NCBI GenBank assembly: GCA_905250125.1
Contig: CAJNOL010000445.1
Span: forward strand, 1 to 64,000
DNA length: 64,000 bases
Reading direction: 5' to 3'
Source: Rotaria sordida
Lineage: Eukaryota; Rotifera; Eurotatoria; Philodinida; Philodinidae
Shown here: piece after piece, positions 46,994 through 61,330 of the stretch
Layout of the letters: each line of letters starts with the position of its first letter
How positions within the stretch are numbered: the stretch's first letter is position 1
The notes under the pieces: generated by a model
Database searches by the model: none
What the model was told of the DNA's origin: nothing
What the model saw: the letters and a program-made list of their open reading frames with translations, nothing else
Program-made: the position numbers and the translations under genes

Positions 46994-47808
46994 TCAAAAT
47001 GATGCTGATTCATTTTGACTTGTATATGACAAAGTCATCGGATGTTGTTGTTGATAATAAGATGATGAATACGGATCATATGATGGATATGTATTTTCTC
47101 TCATACAAAAATTTGTCATTGTTGTTGATGAATTATTTTGAGTTGGATAAATACTATGATAAGATGGTGGTGGTGGTGGTGGTGGTGGTGATGAATACAT
47201 ATAATATGATGTTGAAGGATAAAATGATGACATCGATTGATTATGCATTTGTAATTGTCGTATTTGTTGACGATAACGACGACGATGAAAACGACCTTGT
47301 TCAAGTTCTTTTTCAGCTAATTCATGAATACGCCAATCTAAAAAAAAAAAAAATTTTTTTTTTGTTTTATTGAATTATTACAAAAAAATCTTCATACAAT
47401 GTCCTTTGCCATTTGTTCCACGTTCTGCTTTAACAAAACAATCATTTAATGATAAATTATGTCTTACACTATTTTTCCATGATTTATTAACATCTTCAGC
47501 AAAATATCGATATCTATTTTGAAAATACAAAAAAATTTCAAAAAAAATTTTTCAAATAATTTTTACTTTCGTTGAAAATAATTATAAATTTCATATAATT
47601 GCATCATACGATTTGGTGTTTTTAAAATTGCTTCAGCAATTATTTCAAGATATGATTGATTGGGTTTTTTTGGTATTTCATTTTCATCTATTATTTTTGT
47701 TTTACCAATATAATTTTCTTGTTGATTTAAATCATCTTCTATTGAACCAGTTTCATCAGAAAGACCTTCATCAACAATACCGGAATCATGAAATTGATGT
47801 TTATTCAT
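46994..47808 (-). CDS. Forkhead-box transcription factor, divergent
   Basis: DNA-binding transcription factor. Three minus-strand exons (47808-47567, 47513-47398, 47337-46994), phases consistent, 233 aa. The acidic N-terminus (~45 residues) precedes the forkhead domain at about residues 48-135: [36 protein letters not shown], then the recognition helix [29 protein letters not shown] and wing 2 GRFHRRRYR. The usual KPPYSYIALIAMAI start is altered, so the class is not assigned. The C-terminal ~80 residues are low-complexity: Tyr, Ser and Pro-rich with a Pro8 run and YQQQ, likely a transactivation tail. An acceptor-like TATTCGTTAG lies two bases before the ATG. AATAAA (minus) is at 46931-46936. 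Confidence 0.9.
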
Positions 47809-48912
47809 AACTAACGAATATTCAGAATGTTGTGGATAATAGACTATAAATATATTTGAAAAGAAATTACTTATTTAACAATAACACCAAAAAAAAAACA
47901 AAAAGAAAGCTGCGATTGTTGTCTAACAAATTACGTCAAATGAATTCACTTACGGTTATGTGGATTCATTTTTGTTTTTTTGGCTTTACACACTTAGGCA
48001 AAGATCAAAATGAATAATATATGTTTTTGCTTGTCGATATTTGAATACAAATAAACCAATTAGCAGTGCTCATAAGAGAAGAGAGAGAAAAAAAATGATC
48101 ATTCGTCATTTAACAAGTTATTAGTACCAATCAGAATGAAAGAAATATGAAAATTATGTTTTTTTTTTTTTTTGTTATTAGTCAAATTAAAATTCGTTCT
48201 AGAGATTAATTAATGAAAATGAGATAAACTCGTTTTATTGATGAGCTTATTTGTTAATAGAAAAAAAAAAAAAATGATATTAAATTTCTTCCTAAATGTC
48301 ATGAAAATCTTTTTGTTTATATTCTAATTGAATATGTATCGCAGTTAACAATTCGAGAATAACACCTAAAGTTGTAAACTTATCATTATTTACTATACAA
48401 TTGTCAATTGAATAATAACAATTTTTTTTTTCTCAAAGAGACATATATTGTTAATGGAATTGTAAGAATAATAAAAAAAATTTTCTTTTTTTCTAGTGAT
48501 CGACTTATAACACTCATCTTCAATCTTTGTTTTATATATAGATTTACATTTATCAATATTGAAATATCTTATTAAAATTGAAGAAAAATAAGCTCAGTTC
48601 AAAAGATAAAAGATCTTAAAAATGAGATTGAAAATGATAAAAAAATAGTATCAAATCGATATTTTTCTAAAGCTAAAAAAAGATGAAAAATTTCCTCCAT
48701 TCAGTAGCATGAAATAAACAATTAATAATTCATGTGAAAATGTCCAACTGCTATGAATTGACCTATGAAAATTTTTTAATCTTTATTAACAATAATACAA
48801 GACATATTCATATTGTCAGAACCTATGTCACTGTGCACTTGAATCGTTTAGTAGGACTTTCTGATGGAATGCAAAAACAATATTTTACTTCAACCAGAGC
48901 GACAATCAAATG

Positions 48913-49021
48913 TAGAGCCCATTGAGTCCTACTCGGAAAATTTTATCGACCGGGTTCGGGTTCAACAAACTTTAATCACTTGAGTCCGGGTCCAATAATT
49001 CCTAGACCCAATGGGCTTTAA
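48913..49021. mobile_element. GAGCCC/GGGCTC element, TA-flanked
   Basis: About 108 bp. Ends GAGCCCATTGAGTC and GACCCAATGGGCTT are inverted and directly flanked by TA on both sides. The inside is the GGGTTCGGGTTC / GAGTCCGGGTCC motif pair. The cleanest small member of the family. Confidence 0.6.
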
Positions 49022-49557
49022 TCAAATGAATATGAATTTGCCGGGCGAAAAATTTTTTACTTGGAAATTGTATAACAGATATTGAATATAAATGTCTCAC
49101 CGTTGACATTGAAAAATATTAGTATAATGTTTATTTCTTCTATTAGAATGAAAATTTGTCTGCTGAAGAAATATACTTATCATATTGGGAAAGAACAGCT
49201 AAGACTTTAAATAATATTATCAACAAAAATTATTGTGAAAATAACTTGAGCAGAATAAAATCGATTTGTATATCTTATATATCAGTCGTCAATGCGTGAT
49301 GAGTACTGAGAAGACGGAATGACTTCAATTGGTGCCGGTCGTTTGAACTCATATTGGACCTAGAATTGAGTTCATTTGAAAATTTAATAATTCAACGAAG
49401 AAATATTCTTTTTGACTGAAACTTTCAGGATATTCTAAGAGACAATGTGCATATCTATGGGTAAAAATTTCGCATTAGAACTCCATTATTTAGGTTTTTC
49501 GGGAAGTACCTAAATTGAGTCGAAAGCCCAGCAAGTTGGTCATGACTCAGAGCCAAA

Positions 49558-50162
49558 GGCCCATGGAATAGAGACCTGTGGAGTCAGATTTTTTATTTCG
49601 AAATCCGACTCCAACTCCATAAAACTCTGAACATGTATAAATCGATAAACAAGCAAAGGAATACAAGAAAGTCAAAGAATCATTAAAAGATTAATTTTAA
49701 ATTTCTTTGTTATTTGTTGTGTAGTGAAAATAATTAAAAAAAAATAACTAGGAAGTATTCAACATATATTATTCCCAAATAATAGAGTTCTGCATGGAGT
49801 CGTCGTCGGAGTCGACTTCATGCAGGACTACTGTATCAAACAATCGATAATTGATGATGACGAAAATTATTATACTTTGGATGATACTGAAATATTTTTT
49901 GATTAATGGTGTCATGTTTTTATGAGATTAATCTTTTGAATATTATAGCCAAAAGGTGACTCTTTTTTTTTTCTTCTGAAATTCATTCTTAGTATATGTA
50001 GTAAGTGCTGTCTTTCGCTTTTTTTGTTTGTTAATATGGAGAATAAAGTTATTGTAATATCAAATAGCAAAAGTTCAATATAGGTCGTTATAATTTCGTT
50101 TTGCTGGCTCCGACTCCATTGGAGTTGGAATTGGATTTCCTCACAGGTCTCTACCATGGAGA
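49558..50162. mobile_element. Inverted-repeat element with GACTCC motifs
   Basis: Left end CCATGGAATAGAGACCTGTG is mirrored by CACAGGTCTCTACCATGG at the right. Inside, a palindromic CTGCATGGAGTCG ... CGACTTCATGCAG lies at about 49791-49829 and GACTCC/GGAGTC motifs recur. About 605 bp, no coding. Confidence 0.6.
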
Positions 50163-50517
50163 TGAACCTTTTTATGCTTTTGCTATTCTCATTGAGATTT
50201 GCCTGCAGGTCTAATATAAGTTCAAACAGCGAATATCAGTTATGGTAGTTCTCTTGTTAATGGTGACCCTAAGCAGCCAATATTGGGTGTAGAATATCGT
50301 GACTTTTTGCTAAGGAAAAATATCTTTCTTCTAGAAGAATGTAAAAAAGAAAATATTAGTTCAAATCAAATAATTATCATGAAAAAACATAATTCTGAAC
50401 TATTTGTTTCGATAGATGAATAAAAGATTCTATTTATCCATATATATATATATATATTTTTGATATAATTGTTTAAGAAAATATTATTTTAAATATAGTT
50501 AATATTTTCTTATCATT

Positions 50518-50656
50518 TTATTTTATTTCAAAATCAAGTTTAAATAATTCAAGCCAAAATCGTTTTGGATAAAATACACCAAATTTTGTCATACATCGTT
50601 CTATACTTAATAATCGTTTAAATATATAATGACATTTTTTTTGTTGTGATTTTCTC
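50518..50656 (-). CDS. Orphan terminal exon of an unidentified gene
   Basis: An isolated minus-strand exon with a good acceptor (ATTTTTTTTCAG) and 45 codons to a TAA at 50518-50520. Its codon usage resembles the real exons of the window and its product is not low-complexity (KKCHYIFKRLLSIERCMTKF, then GVFYPKRFWLELFKLDF). The upstream exons could not be located, and the motif is not recognised. It may be the last exon of a poorly conserved gene, or a decayed duplicate of one elsewhere. Confidence 0.35.
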
Positions 50657-51401
50657 CTGAAAAAAATAAAAACAAGAAATAAAAATATAATGTTTCAATA
50701 ACTTACTGTAATTCATTCAATATTAATTCAATTGAAATAGATTCTAGATATAATATTTATTCTCATTGATATTCTATTATATAAATAGTTACCTTTTTTT
50801 ATAGCTATTAAAGAATCATAATCAGAGTTGATAATAGTTGACCTTTACAGAATGAATAAAATACATAAACTATATGAGTACATAATTAATAAAAAAAAAT
50901 GCACTCACATTGTTACTTCATACATGTTTCTGCGTAAGTGTTAGAAATTAGTAGTTTTTACATTGCTTCTGTGCTCATTGTTTGTTTGTCTTAAAAATCT
51001 ATTATTTAAACTACTTCAGTAAACAATAATTATCCAGACATCGTTTCTTTTACTCATACAAATTCTTTTTTTTTTTTATTTCATCAAGGTTTTTTTGACA
51101 AAAAATCGTTAGAAGAAATTCAATCTGTCGAAGTAAACTTTACAATCAAATATTTATGATAAATGAAAATAAAACTATCATCATTAAAATATTGAACTAC
51201 AAACACAATAAAGAATTGTTGGAAAAAGGATATTTCTTGATGGCAAATTATTCAATAAATATGAAAAATTTTATTTCTTACCATTATATGGTTGTTCAAT
51301 GTTAATATATTCAGATTAAGCTAACTTCATAAGCTCATTTCGAATTCTCTATTCTCTAATTTAGATAGTATTCATCAAACAGTTGAGTATCAAGCTGTTC
51401 A

Positions 51402-52135
51402 TTAAGTACTACCCCTCAAAAATCGATTTTGAGCCAGGTATATTCAAATCACATGAAGTTTTCAGAATATGCTGAAGCTGTAATGAAGAGAATATAGAAA
51501 ATTTTTCAGCTCTATATCACGATGTTTTCAGAAGATATTCAACAAGCAAGGCTCACAAATGGCTTATTTGGCAACCCAAAAAATCGCTGTAGGCTCATTC
51601 TATAGAATTAATTTTTGCTTGAAAGAATATGTTAGGATGCAGGGTACGATGGCGCTTTTTTCAAAAGTTATTCATTTTTAAGGGGAGAAAAGGGATAAAA
51701 AGTGCAATGCCTCGAACAACTCTTTAAAAATGACGTTCTCATTATAAAAGTACTCTTTTTTATGTAAAAGTAACAAAGCTTAATTCAAAAAAAAGGGCCT
51801 CTGTCATGTCTTGCGTCTTGACATGCTCTTTCAAATAAAAAAAAACAAATATATAAAATAAAGACCCATAGAGAGTTCTGGGTTGTACGATCAAAAAAGC
51901 ATAAACAGAAAAAAAACTCAAAAAAGCTTTTTCGTTTTTTTCTGAAGGAAAACCGTATTTTTCGAAAAGAAAATGGCAGAAATCATCTAAAATTTTTGAA
52001 AAAAACGAAAATACTAATTAAAAAATAATGTCATTCATGAAAGATCAGATCTCGAGTTATCTTCCCATGTGTTTATATCTCAATTTTCATTTTTTTGACG
52101 AAAATTGACGTTTTTGAGCAGAACTTTACAGAAAG
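51402..52135. mobile_element. Diverged relative of the TTAA fold-back element
   Basis: Begins at TTAAGTACTACCCCTCAAAA and shares block order with 14704-15428: a CCAGGTATATT-type block, GGCAACCCAAAAAATC, GAAAGAATATGTTAGGATGC, then the inverted GTCTTGACATGCTCTTTCAA and near the end GACGAAAATTGACGTTTTTG. The right TTAA is no longer recognisable, so this copy is older. Confidence 0.5.
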
Positions 52136-55100
52136 TCGTTTATCACTATTTCATTGTCAGATCTTTTTCGAAGTATAAGTAAGACAAGAAAAAAACCAAC
52201 AGCATTTAGCAATATTTTTTTCACATGAAAACTTTGCAATTGTTTCTTTTAGTTTAGTTCTTAGTTCATATTATGATGAGATCCCTTTATTTGATCTATG
52301 AGATAATCGAGATATTTATAGTACTCTAATGAGTAAGAAACAAAACTATATAGTTGCTTGATCATATAGTAATTTTCTTGAAATTTTGCAAATGAATACT
52401 AGAATAATTGCTAGTAGAAGAAAAAGTTAGGCTTCTATTCAGTAAAACAAAAATAGATACATCGATCAATGTATTAGTATTATTAAACTCTATCAATGTT
52501 CAATATTGTGATATTTTAAGTGCTTTCCTAATATCGACTGGCTATTCACTATTCTATAATAATAAAAGAAAAAATAATAGTGGTTTTCCTATGTTTTTGA
52601 TAAAACTAATATTAAACCTCATAATTTCTATTCATCTGTTGAGCATTTCTACTATAAGTCTCTTTTTGTATGTAAGATGTTTATTAGAATAACACAAAAA
52701 CTAAAAATATCAGTTGGAACAATTGCATTGTTGTCTGATATAATAATCCTTTTCAGAAGTTTGAGAATTTTCGGTTTTGCGACGTTGAAAATGTTAACAA
52801 AACGTCAACATATCGTGACTACATTTTAAAATCGATTAGTAAAAGTAAAAACTAATTTTTTGAATTTGCGTTTTTCATTGTAGCAACAGCTGTTTAGATT
52901 GAAGTCTGTATGTTTCCCATACTAGTTCAGTCGATTTGAAAGCATATTTGAGTAAGAAATTGAAACAAATCGATTTTAACATAAAGTTTCATGGCTCTTC
53001 AATTCTTTCGTTTAGATATTAGCGTACAAAGATTTAACGTCAAAGCTGAGTATAGTTTGGTTTGGGCTTTACTTGAAAACCGGATCTTTTCACAAATTCG
53101 AAGAAGTCTTTGCATACAAAGATAAGTGTTCAGTTTATCTATCGCATTGAGACGAATAATATAGATATTTAATTTTTATCATGGAAATAGACCATTCGTG
53201 TTAAAGATTACCGTAGTTATTATATTTAGTCTTATCGAGATCCATAAAATCTTATTTCATATAATTCATATAGATATTTATATGTTAATTATCTTTTTTG
53301 TATGTGATTATTAATAATAACATTGCTTCGAATTACATAAATTCCGTTCAAAGTAAAGTTCTTTTTTTCTGCTGGACCGTATTTTTTCTTTCTCCTACAT
53401 ATCAAAAAAAGAGTATTTCATTCATCATAAAATCAGTATTTTATCTTACCAAAAGGAGTTCAGTATATCAATGGCTGAAATATCAACAAAATGTTGTTAG
53501 TTAAAGGTTTTAAAAGTGTATGGACAACATCCACATAAGCCGTAGATTGAAGTTATATCGAGTTTTTACTTTTCATTAAAGAAAGTTGGTTATTGTTAAT
53601 TCTATATTTAATTTCGACCAACATTCTTGCAATCTTTTGAATGAGTCAGAATATCGGATAAAGCATAATGTAGTAGTTTTGTAGCAATGAAGAACTGACT
53701 TGGTTCAATCAATTCACAATTAATTTTTAGATGCCGTTTTTTATTGTATTCACTACTGAATTACTTTGTAAGTTTTTATAGGAGATTGATATTGGTATTA
53801 CGATGTCATTGGAACTAAACGCAAGCAATGATTTTTGAATGATAATGGATGTTCTCCAGAAACAAAAAGTGATAAAAATTATTCTTTCAGTCATATCTGG
53901 TTATAAGTGATGGATTAAACACTGTTGTATAACATTTTGGTTGCATTCTAAATCTTTTTTACTCATCCTGTAAAACATCCGTATATTTGTGGATGATAGA
54001 AAGTCACATTTCGATATTTCAAACAAATGATCAGAAATAAGAGACTAGAAGATATAGGAGAGGTAACGAACGATGTTGGTAACTACATAGCTGTTATAAA
54101 AATATTCTGCTATTAATATTGTTGAATAGGAGGATGGATTTATCGATTTTATTCAATGAATCCCTTTCCATACAATACGGTAGAGACGAAGAGTTGTTAC
54201 CCCATGATGGTAACTAAGTAAGCATTATTTAATTATACAATAATTATAATTTTCTTTAACTTGAGGTCGACATTATAATCTCATCGGTTAGTAAGAATAG
54301 TTTTAAGAAGGATTGGAAGATTAATTTTGCAATTTTTACATTCACATGCTATTTCCACGATGTGTTTCGTTCTATATAATTACGGACTTATTTATATTTT
54401 AGTCGTTGTCCTCTTCTGTTTCTTCTCTGTGTTATTTAAGTTGCTGTCACTACTTTGTTCGTCTGTGTTACACCCTGGAATTATTTATTCTTGTTCTCTC
54501 TACATTATTTCTTCTAATCGTTCTTCGATTTTCATGTCGTCATATATACATATAATCACATTTTCTCTCAACAGTTATTTAGACAACCAAGTAGTCATTT
54601 GCGTCTCAACTGTTTAATCTCGTCTCTTTTTTTCCCCCGTTTCCTTTGTGTTCTCTCATATATGTGATTCAACCAGTAAATGATTGACTTATTTAAGACT
54701 AGTGTTATACTTTTTTCCTCATTATGACTTCCTAAAGCATTACACTAAAAGATAACTTATACGAAAGTTATACGCTGAGATGAATGCTAGAGATTCAAAA
54801 ATCATTTATTATATTCCATTATGACCAGAGCCCGAAGCGAAGAGGTTTTCTGGACCTCTGTCTCACCTCTTTTCCAGAAAACTTTTTCTGTCTCGTCCCG
54901 CGCTACTTATAAAAAAATGTTCCTGTTTTACCCTAAAGAAAACATTTTCCTTAAGTCAGACTGTTATTTTGATTAGATGCTTCGTTTCATATTCGAGCAT
55001 TGATGGATATGTGTGAAGAAAAAGAATAATGAGGAAAAGCAAGCACAATTTTTGTCAAGGAAAAATAAGATAATCTCTAATACTAGGAACCTTTTTGACA

Positions 55101-56520
55101 CTATACAGATCATAAAAAATCACTTACTCAAATCTTTGTCATAAAAGATTTGCCTCCAATTGTAGAATTCTAAAATGGATTTGATATTTGATTTGTAACG
55201 TCGTAGATTCAGAAAAAACGAGCCTGATTTCAATATGCAATGGGTGATTCTATCACTAGCGAGACACTTTTGCTTTCTTTTTTAAAAATTACAAGCTTAT
55301 TCCAAAAAGTTTCGTTCTAAGCTCAATAGACATGGCATTCTTTGTTGTGCAAGACTCCTGACTTTATATTCTGGGTAAGTTTTTCTGATCGGCGGAAAAT
55401 TGAAAATACTAACAGATACTCAATTGTTTAACGACGATCTCGAATACTTTCGATGAGCATTGATTGATTTGTGTAAGTTTGTGTGCCATCAAGTTCTATT
55501 CCAGATTGAAAGTATTTGGCATCAATGAATAGAAAATTTTATGCTCAGCATCGCTGGCATCTTCCCAAAACTCATGATGTTGTTGTTCAGAATTTAAAAA
55601 ATTGGAATTAATATCTAGGAGTATCATTTAGATATGCTCTCGATAGAACTTTTGTGAGATCTTTTTATGAATCCTGTTACATATCTTGTCATCAAACGGA
55701 AGGGATTAAACGGAAAGCAAGTATCTGATGAGGGTAAGGACTGGCTCTTCAAAACTATGGTTCTCTTTTCGTACATGTAAAATATATTATATGCTATCAA
55801 TAGATTACTCCAGTGGTTTAATTTATCAACAATAATTAGATGCAACTTTGAGCTTAATGTTTTATTAATTCTTTCATTCTGTTTTTTTTTTCTTTTCTAT
55901 TACTAATATAAATGAGAAACCAATAGGAAAAGTTTCCTAGGTAATTCCATTTTTTTTTATTGTTAACATAAATGAAAGACTATATTTAGCGTTGCAAATG
56001 CTATTCATACATATCAAAAAATTAAATAAAAGCTTTTTTTCTATTAAAAAAATCGTGTGAATGTCACCCATAGAAGTTAACTAAACAGGTTACTTCTTCA
56101 CTTTGATATGATTCAGCAAAAGATAATTGTCAAGTATATGAATAAACATATGATAAGAAAAAATCTCTATATCATTTTAAAACTATTTGATTGTAAAATA
56201 AGGTTAGATTATACAAAGTTTTTTTTTTCATTGTTGTAAATAAAAACACAAAAAAAAACAAATGTTAACTAATGTTTACTTCTGCTCGTTAGCAAATAAA
56301 TATGCACACATAATAGAAATCTAAAATTTGTTATTGGAATGAGCACCTTAAGCTGACAACAATATTTATCATGCAAAAAAAAACAAGCGAGATTATCATT
56401 AGAGATAATTGTTAGAAAAATAAAGTGGATAAAAAGATCTATTTGATTTTTTTTCTTTTTGTATAAATGGACGGTGTTAATACACGAGCAAAATTGTCCT
56501 AAAAAAGCTAAATTATGGTT

Positions 56521-57540
56521 TTATAGACGACAGAGACAAAGAATAATTGGTATAACAGCAGCTAATGCTATTAATAATGGTATTAATGAACTTGATTGAT
56601 CCTCAAGATATGGATCAATAACTTTTGGTCCACTTTTTTTGACATTACGTTTTACGTTTGTTGGTTTAGCAGGTACTTCATCATCTTCTTCAACATCTAA
56701 TGGTTCATCAGGAAATTCCATTTCAGGTATTGGTAGTAATTTAGGAATTTCTAAAATTAACAAAACGAATTACAAAAAAAAAAAACAAATAGATTTTTTT
56801 TTTCTTCTCATCAACACATACGATCAATTGAACCTCGCCAAATAATAAGTGCATTAAGTTTTGGATTATCTCGATGATCAATACGTTGACATGTAACTTT
56901 TAATTGTCCTGAATACGATGAACTACGACCATTAACAACAAGACGACCATTTTTTATTTGAAATGGAATATATTCATCATGTGCTGTTGCACGACCAGCT
57001 TTAGAAAATATATCTAATTCATCAATAATTGAATGTTCATCGTTAAGAATAATTTGAAATACCTAATTGAAAACAAAAAAAAAAACAAAACTTATTTTAT
57101 TAATTAACTTAATATCAATATGTAAACCTTCATATTTGGTCCATTAAACCAAACTTCAGCAAATTTCATCCAAATTACATAATCACCATCATCAATTAAA
57201 TCAATTTCATATGAAAATTTTTGTAAATCATAACGTTCAGTTTGATAAAGTATCATATCTTCTTTTGATACTCGATTCATATTTAAATTACGTCCATAAT
57301 CTGAACTTATACCTAATTTTAAATAATCTTTACGATATCTTATACCTAAATAAAAATCAATAAATTTAAAATTCAATTTATTTCTTTTATTATACCATTA
57401 ATATCTGTATGCGCGTCTCCACCACAATTAACAGCAAAAATAACATTATCCATAATATTAGCTGCATAATATTGTTGAATAATACACGTTAAATAAATGT
57501 ATAACCATAAAAATTTCATTTGAAAAACAGTGTTCGTCAT
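56521..57540 (-). CDS. MLEC: Malectin
   Basis: ER membrane lectin that binds diglucosylated N-glycans and works with ribophorin I in glycoprotein quality control. Four minus-strand exons (57540-57396, 57345-57128, 57062-56822, 56750-56521), all in phase, give 277 aa (human 292). A hydrophobic signal segment (LWLYIYLTCIIQQYYAA) is followed by the malectin domain: VIFAVNCGGDAHTDINGI, RKDYLKLGISSDYG, LYQTERYDLQKFSYEI, GDYVIWMKFAEVWF, RATAHDEYIPFQI. Then come an acidic/basic luminal linker, a C-terminal membrane helix and the conserved tail LCLCRL. Two ATGs occur near the start; 57540 is used because TTAGTTACAG directly precedes it, though the methionine eight codons on would still leave the signal peptide intact. 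Divergent from PDE6D. Confidence 0.94.
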
Positions 57541-57979
57541 CTGTAACTAATCAATGATTATTCTTGAAAAGAGAACGAATAATAAAAATGTGTTGCATTA
57601 TATTAATGGTTCCTTTACAGAACCAATAAAAAATCTAATAGAAAAAACATTCCGATGTCGCTTTCATAAAAACATATTATAGTTTTTCTTTGAAGTGTTG
57701 TTAATAGTAACACACAATTTATGGTTGCTTAAGAAGAACGTTTTTCTTTCTTTTTTTTTTTTTCTTAAGAAAATTCAAGTAAAAGAACTCTCTCGACAGA
57801 AGAATGAGAATAAACGAGAGAGAAAGAAAAAAAAAAACTAAGATGACACGTAAAATATTTTCTAAACATTACGCTCAAGATTCGACGAAGCCCCTTTAAA
57901 TTTCTTTATACTTCCTAGGAAAAAAAAGAATATATTCGTTAAATAACGAATTTATTTTTAGAAAATTTGAACTCGAAAT
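57541..57979. promoter_or_regulatory. Divergent promoter region of malectin and PDE6D
   Basis: 439 bp. Acceptor-like sites lie against both starts: TTAGTTACAG before the malectin ATG and GAATTTATTTTTAG (ending 57961) 18 bp before the PDE6D ATG. A purine-rich GAGAGAAAGAAAAAAA tract lies near 57818-57837. No TATA box is convincing. Confidence 0.45.
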
Positions 57980-59984
<2,005 letters not shown>

Positions 59985-61330
59985 AAATTTTTATCAATGT
60001 CAAACATTTTTTCTTTTTTTTCTTTTGTCTCAAAAAAACATTGCGCAAAACTGTTTGTTAGTAGTGAGATGTGTATTCATTTTTTTTTTTTTTTCTAATA
60101 TTTAATGTTATTGTAACGTGATTTAAACAAAGAAATCCTTGTGTCAGTGAATTATGTTTACATTGTATGTCATTGTAATTATATATACACATCATTGATT
60201 GTGTGAATGTGTGCAAAAAAGAAAACCTTTTTTTTTTTTTTTTTAAACCTGATGAGAATATTTTGAGAAAACAAAAAATCGAGGTATGACTTTGTTTTTT
60301 TTTTCTTTCTTTCTTTCATTGTTGTTTTGTTGCGAATTTTCTTTTCTTTCTTATTTGTTGTGTGAAAGTTTGCTTTTGTTGTTGTGAATATATGTATGTA
60401 TGTATTTTAGATATAATGAAAAAATGTTATATTACTATCTTGAAAAGAAAAGTGAGAATTTAAAAATATTTCTTAATATGAAATATATTGAAAATAAAAA
60501 AACAAAAATATTAATTATAGATTTAAAGAATGAAATTCAGATAAAAATTGAAAATGATTTGAAATGTTTAAAAACAATAAGTACTTTGTTGTTTTTTTTT
60601 GTGTAACTTATATAGGAGAGATTTAGATGAATACGAAATTTTTGAAACAGACTTGATTTAAATAGGAAACAAAATTCTCTTCTGACAATGAGAATTATCA
60701 TTGCAGACTACAAATTTATTCATATAAATAAGTGCTGATCTTATATAATTATTTTCTATAAATTGAAGAAAAATAAGATAACTACAAGTTAAAGAATTAA
60801 AAATTCAGATGAAGTCGGTACTTATTAAATATCTTATGCTGAAATACTATATTCACTGATTGTTTAAGATTATCAACTTCTAAAGTAATTATTCATTTTT
60901 TTGTAGAGACCAAAGATTTCTATGGTGATTTTCGATCTCATTTCCGTGTTAATATGCATGGAAAATTCCATTGGATGATTGACTTTGTCTATTAGAATTA
61001 GATCTTATTAAGTAAAAAAAACAAAAACACACACATCAGTCTTCTCGAGATTATCCAATGATTTTATACTAAAGTAAATAATGCGAAAAATTCAAGAATG
61101 AAAAGAAAAAGGGTATTTATAATCAATAGGAAATATCTAAAGAATAAACTCTGAAAGACTTCCGGATTGATTATATACTACTATCTCGAAGTGATCTTCT
61201 TCTTCTTCCATAAATAGTTAATCTGATTGGAAAAATTCAATAATATATAAACAATTTCGAGAAAAATCTTATTTTTATCATAATCTGAAAGAAAAAACAT
61301 AAATTAATTTTTTTTTTTTGTTCAAGTTAA
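59985..61330. other. Convergent intergenic region
   Basis: 1.35 kb between the ends of PDE6D and the receptor gene. T-runs and a CTTT microsatellite (about 60304-60317); no gene seen. Confidence 0.5.

Larger units (their letters stand above)
47809..56520. other. 8.7 kb gene-poor region
   Basis: No complete gene was found. Contents: the presumed forkhead promoter region, a TA-flanked GAGCCC element (48913-49021), an inverted-repeat element (49558-50162), one orphan coding-like exon (50518-50656, minus), a diverged TTAA-type fold-back (51402-52135) and otherwise plain AT-rich sequence from about 52150 to 56520. Open frames there (for instance 52408-52692 and 54327-54617) are hydrophobic by composition and have no supporting features. 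Confidence 0.5.

Noticed and set aside
52408..54617. Hydrophobic frames at 52408-52692 and 54327-54617 resembling membrane proteins
   Set aside because: AT-rich sequence readily yields Leu/Ile/Phe stretches; no flanking exons, no motif, and the first lacks a convincing ATG context.
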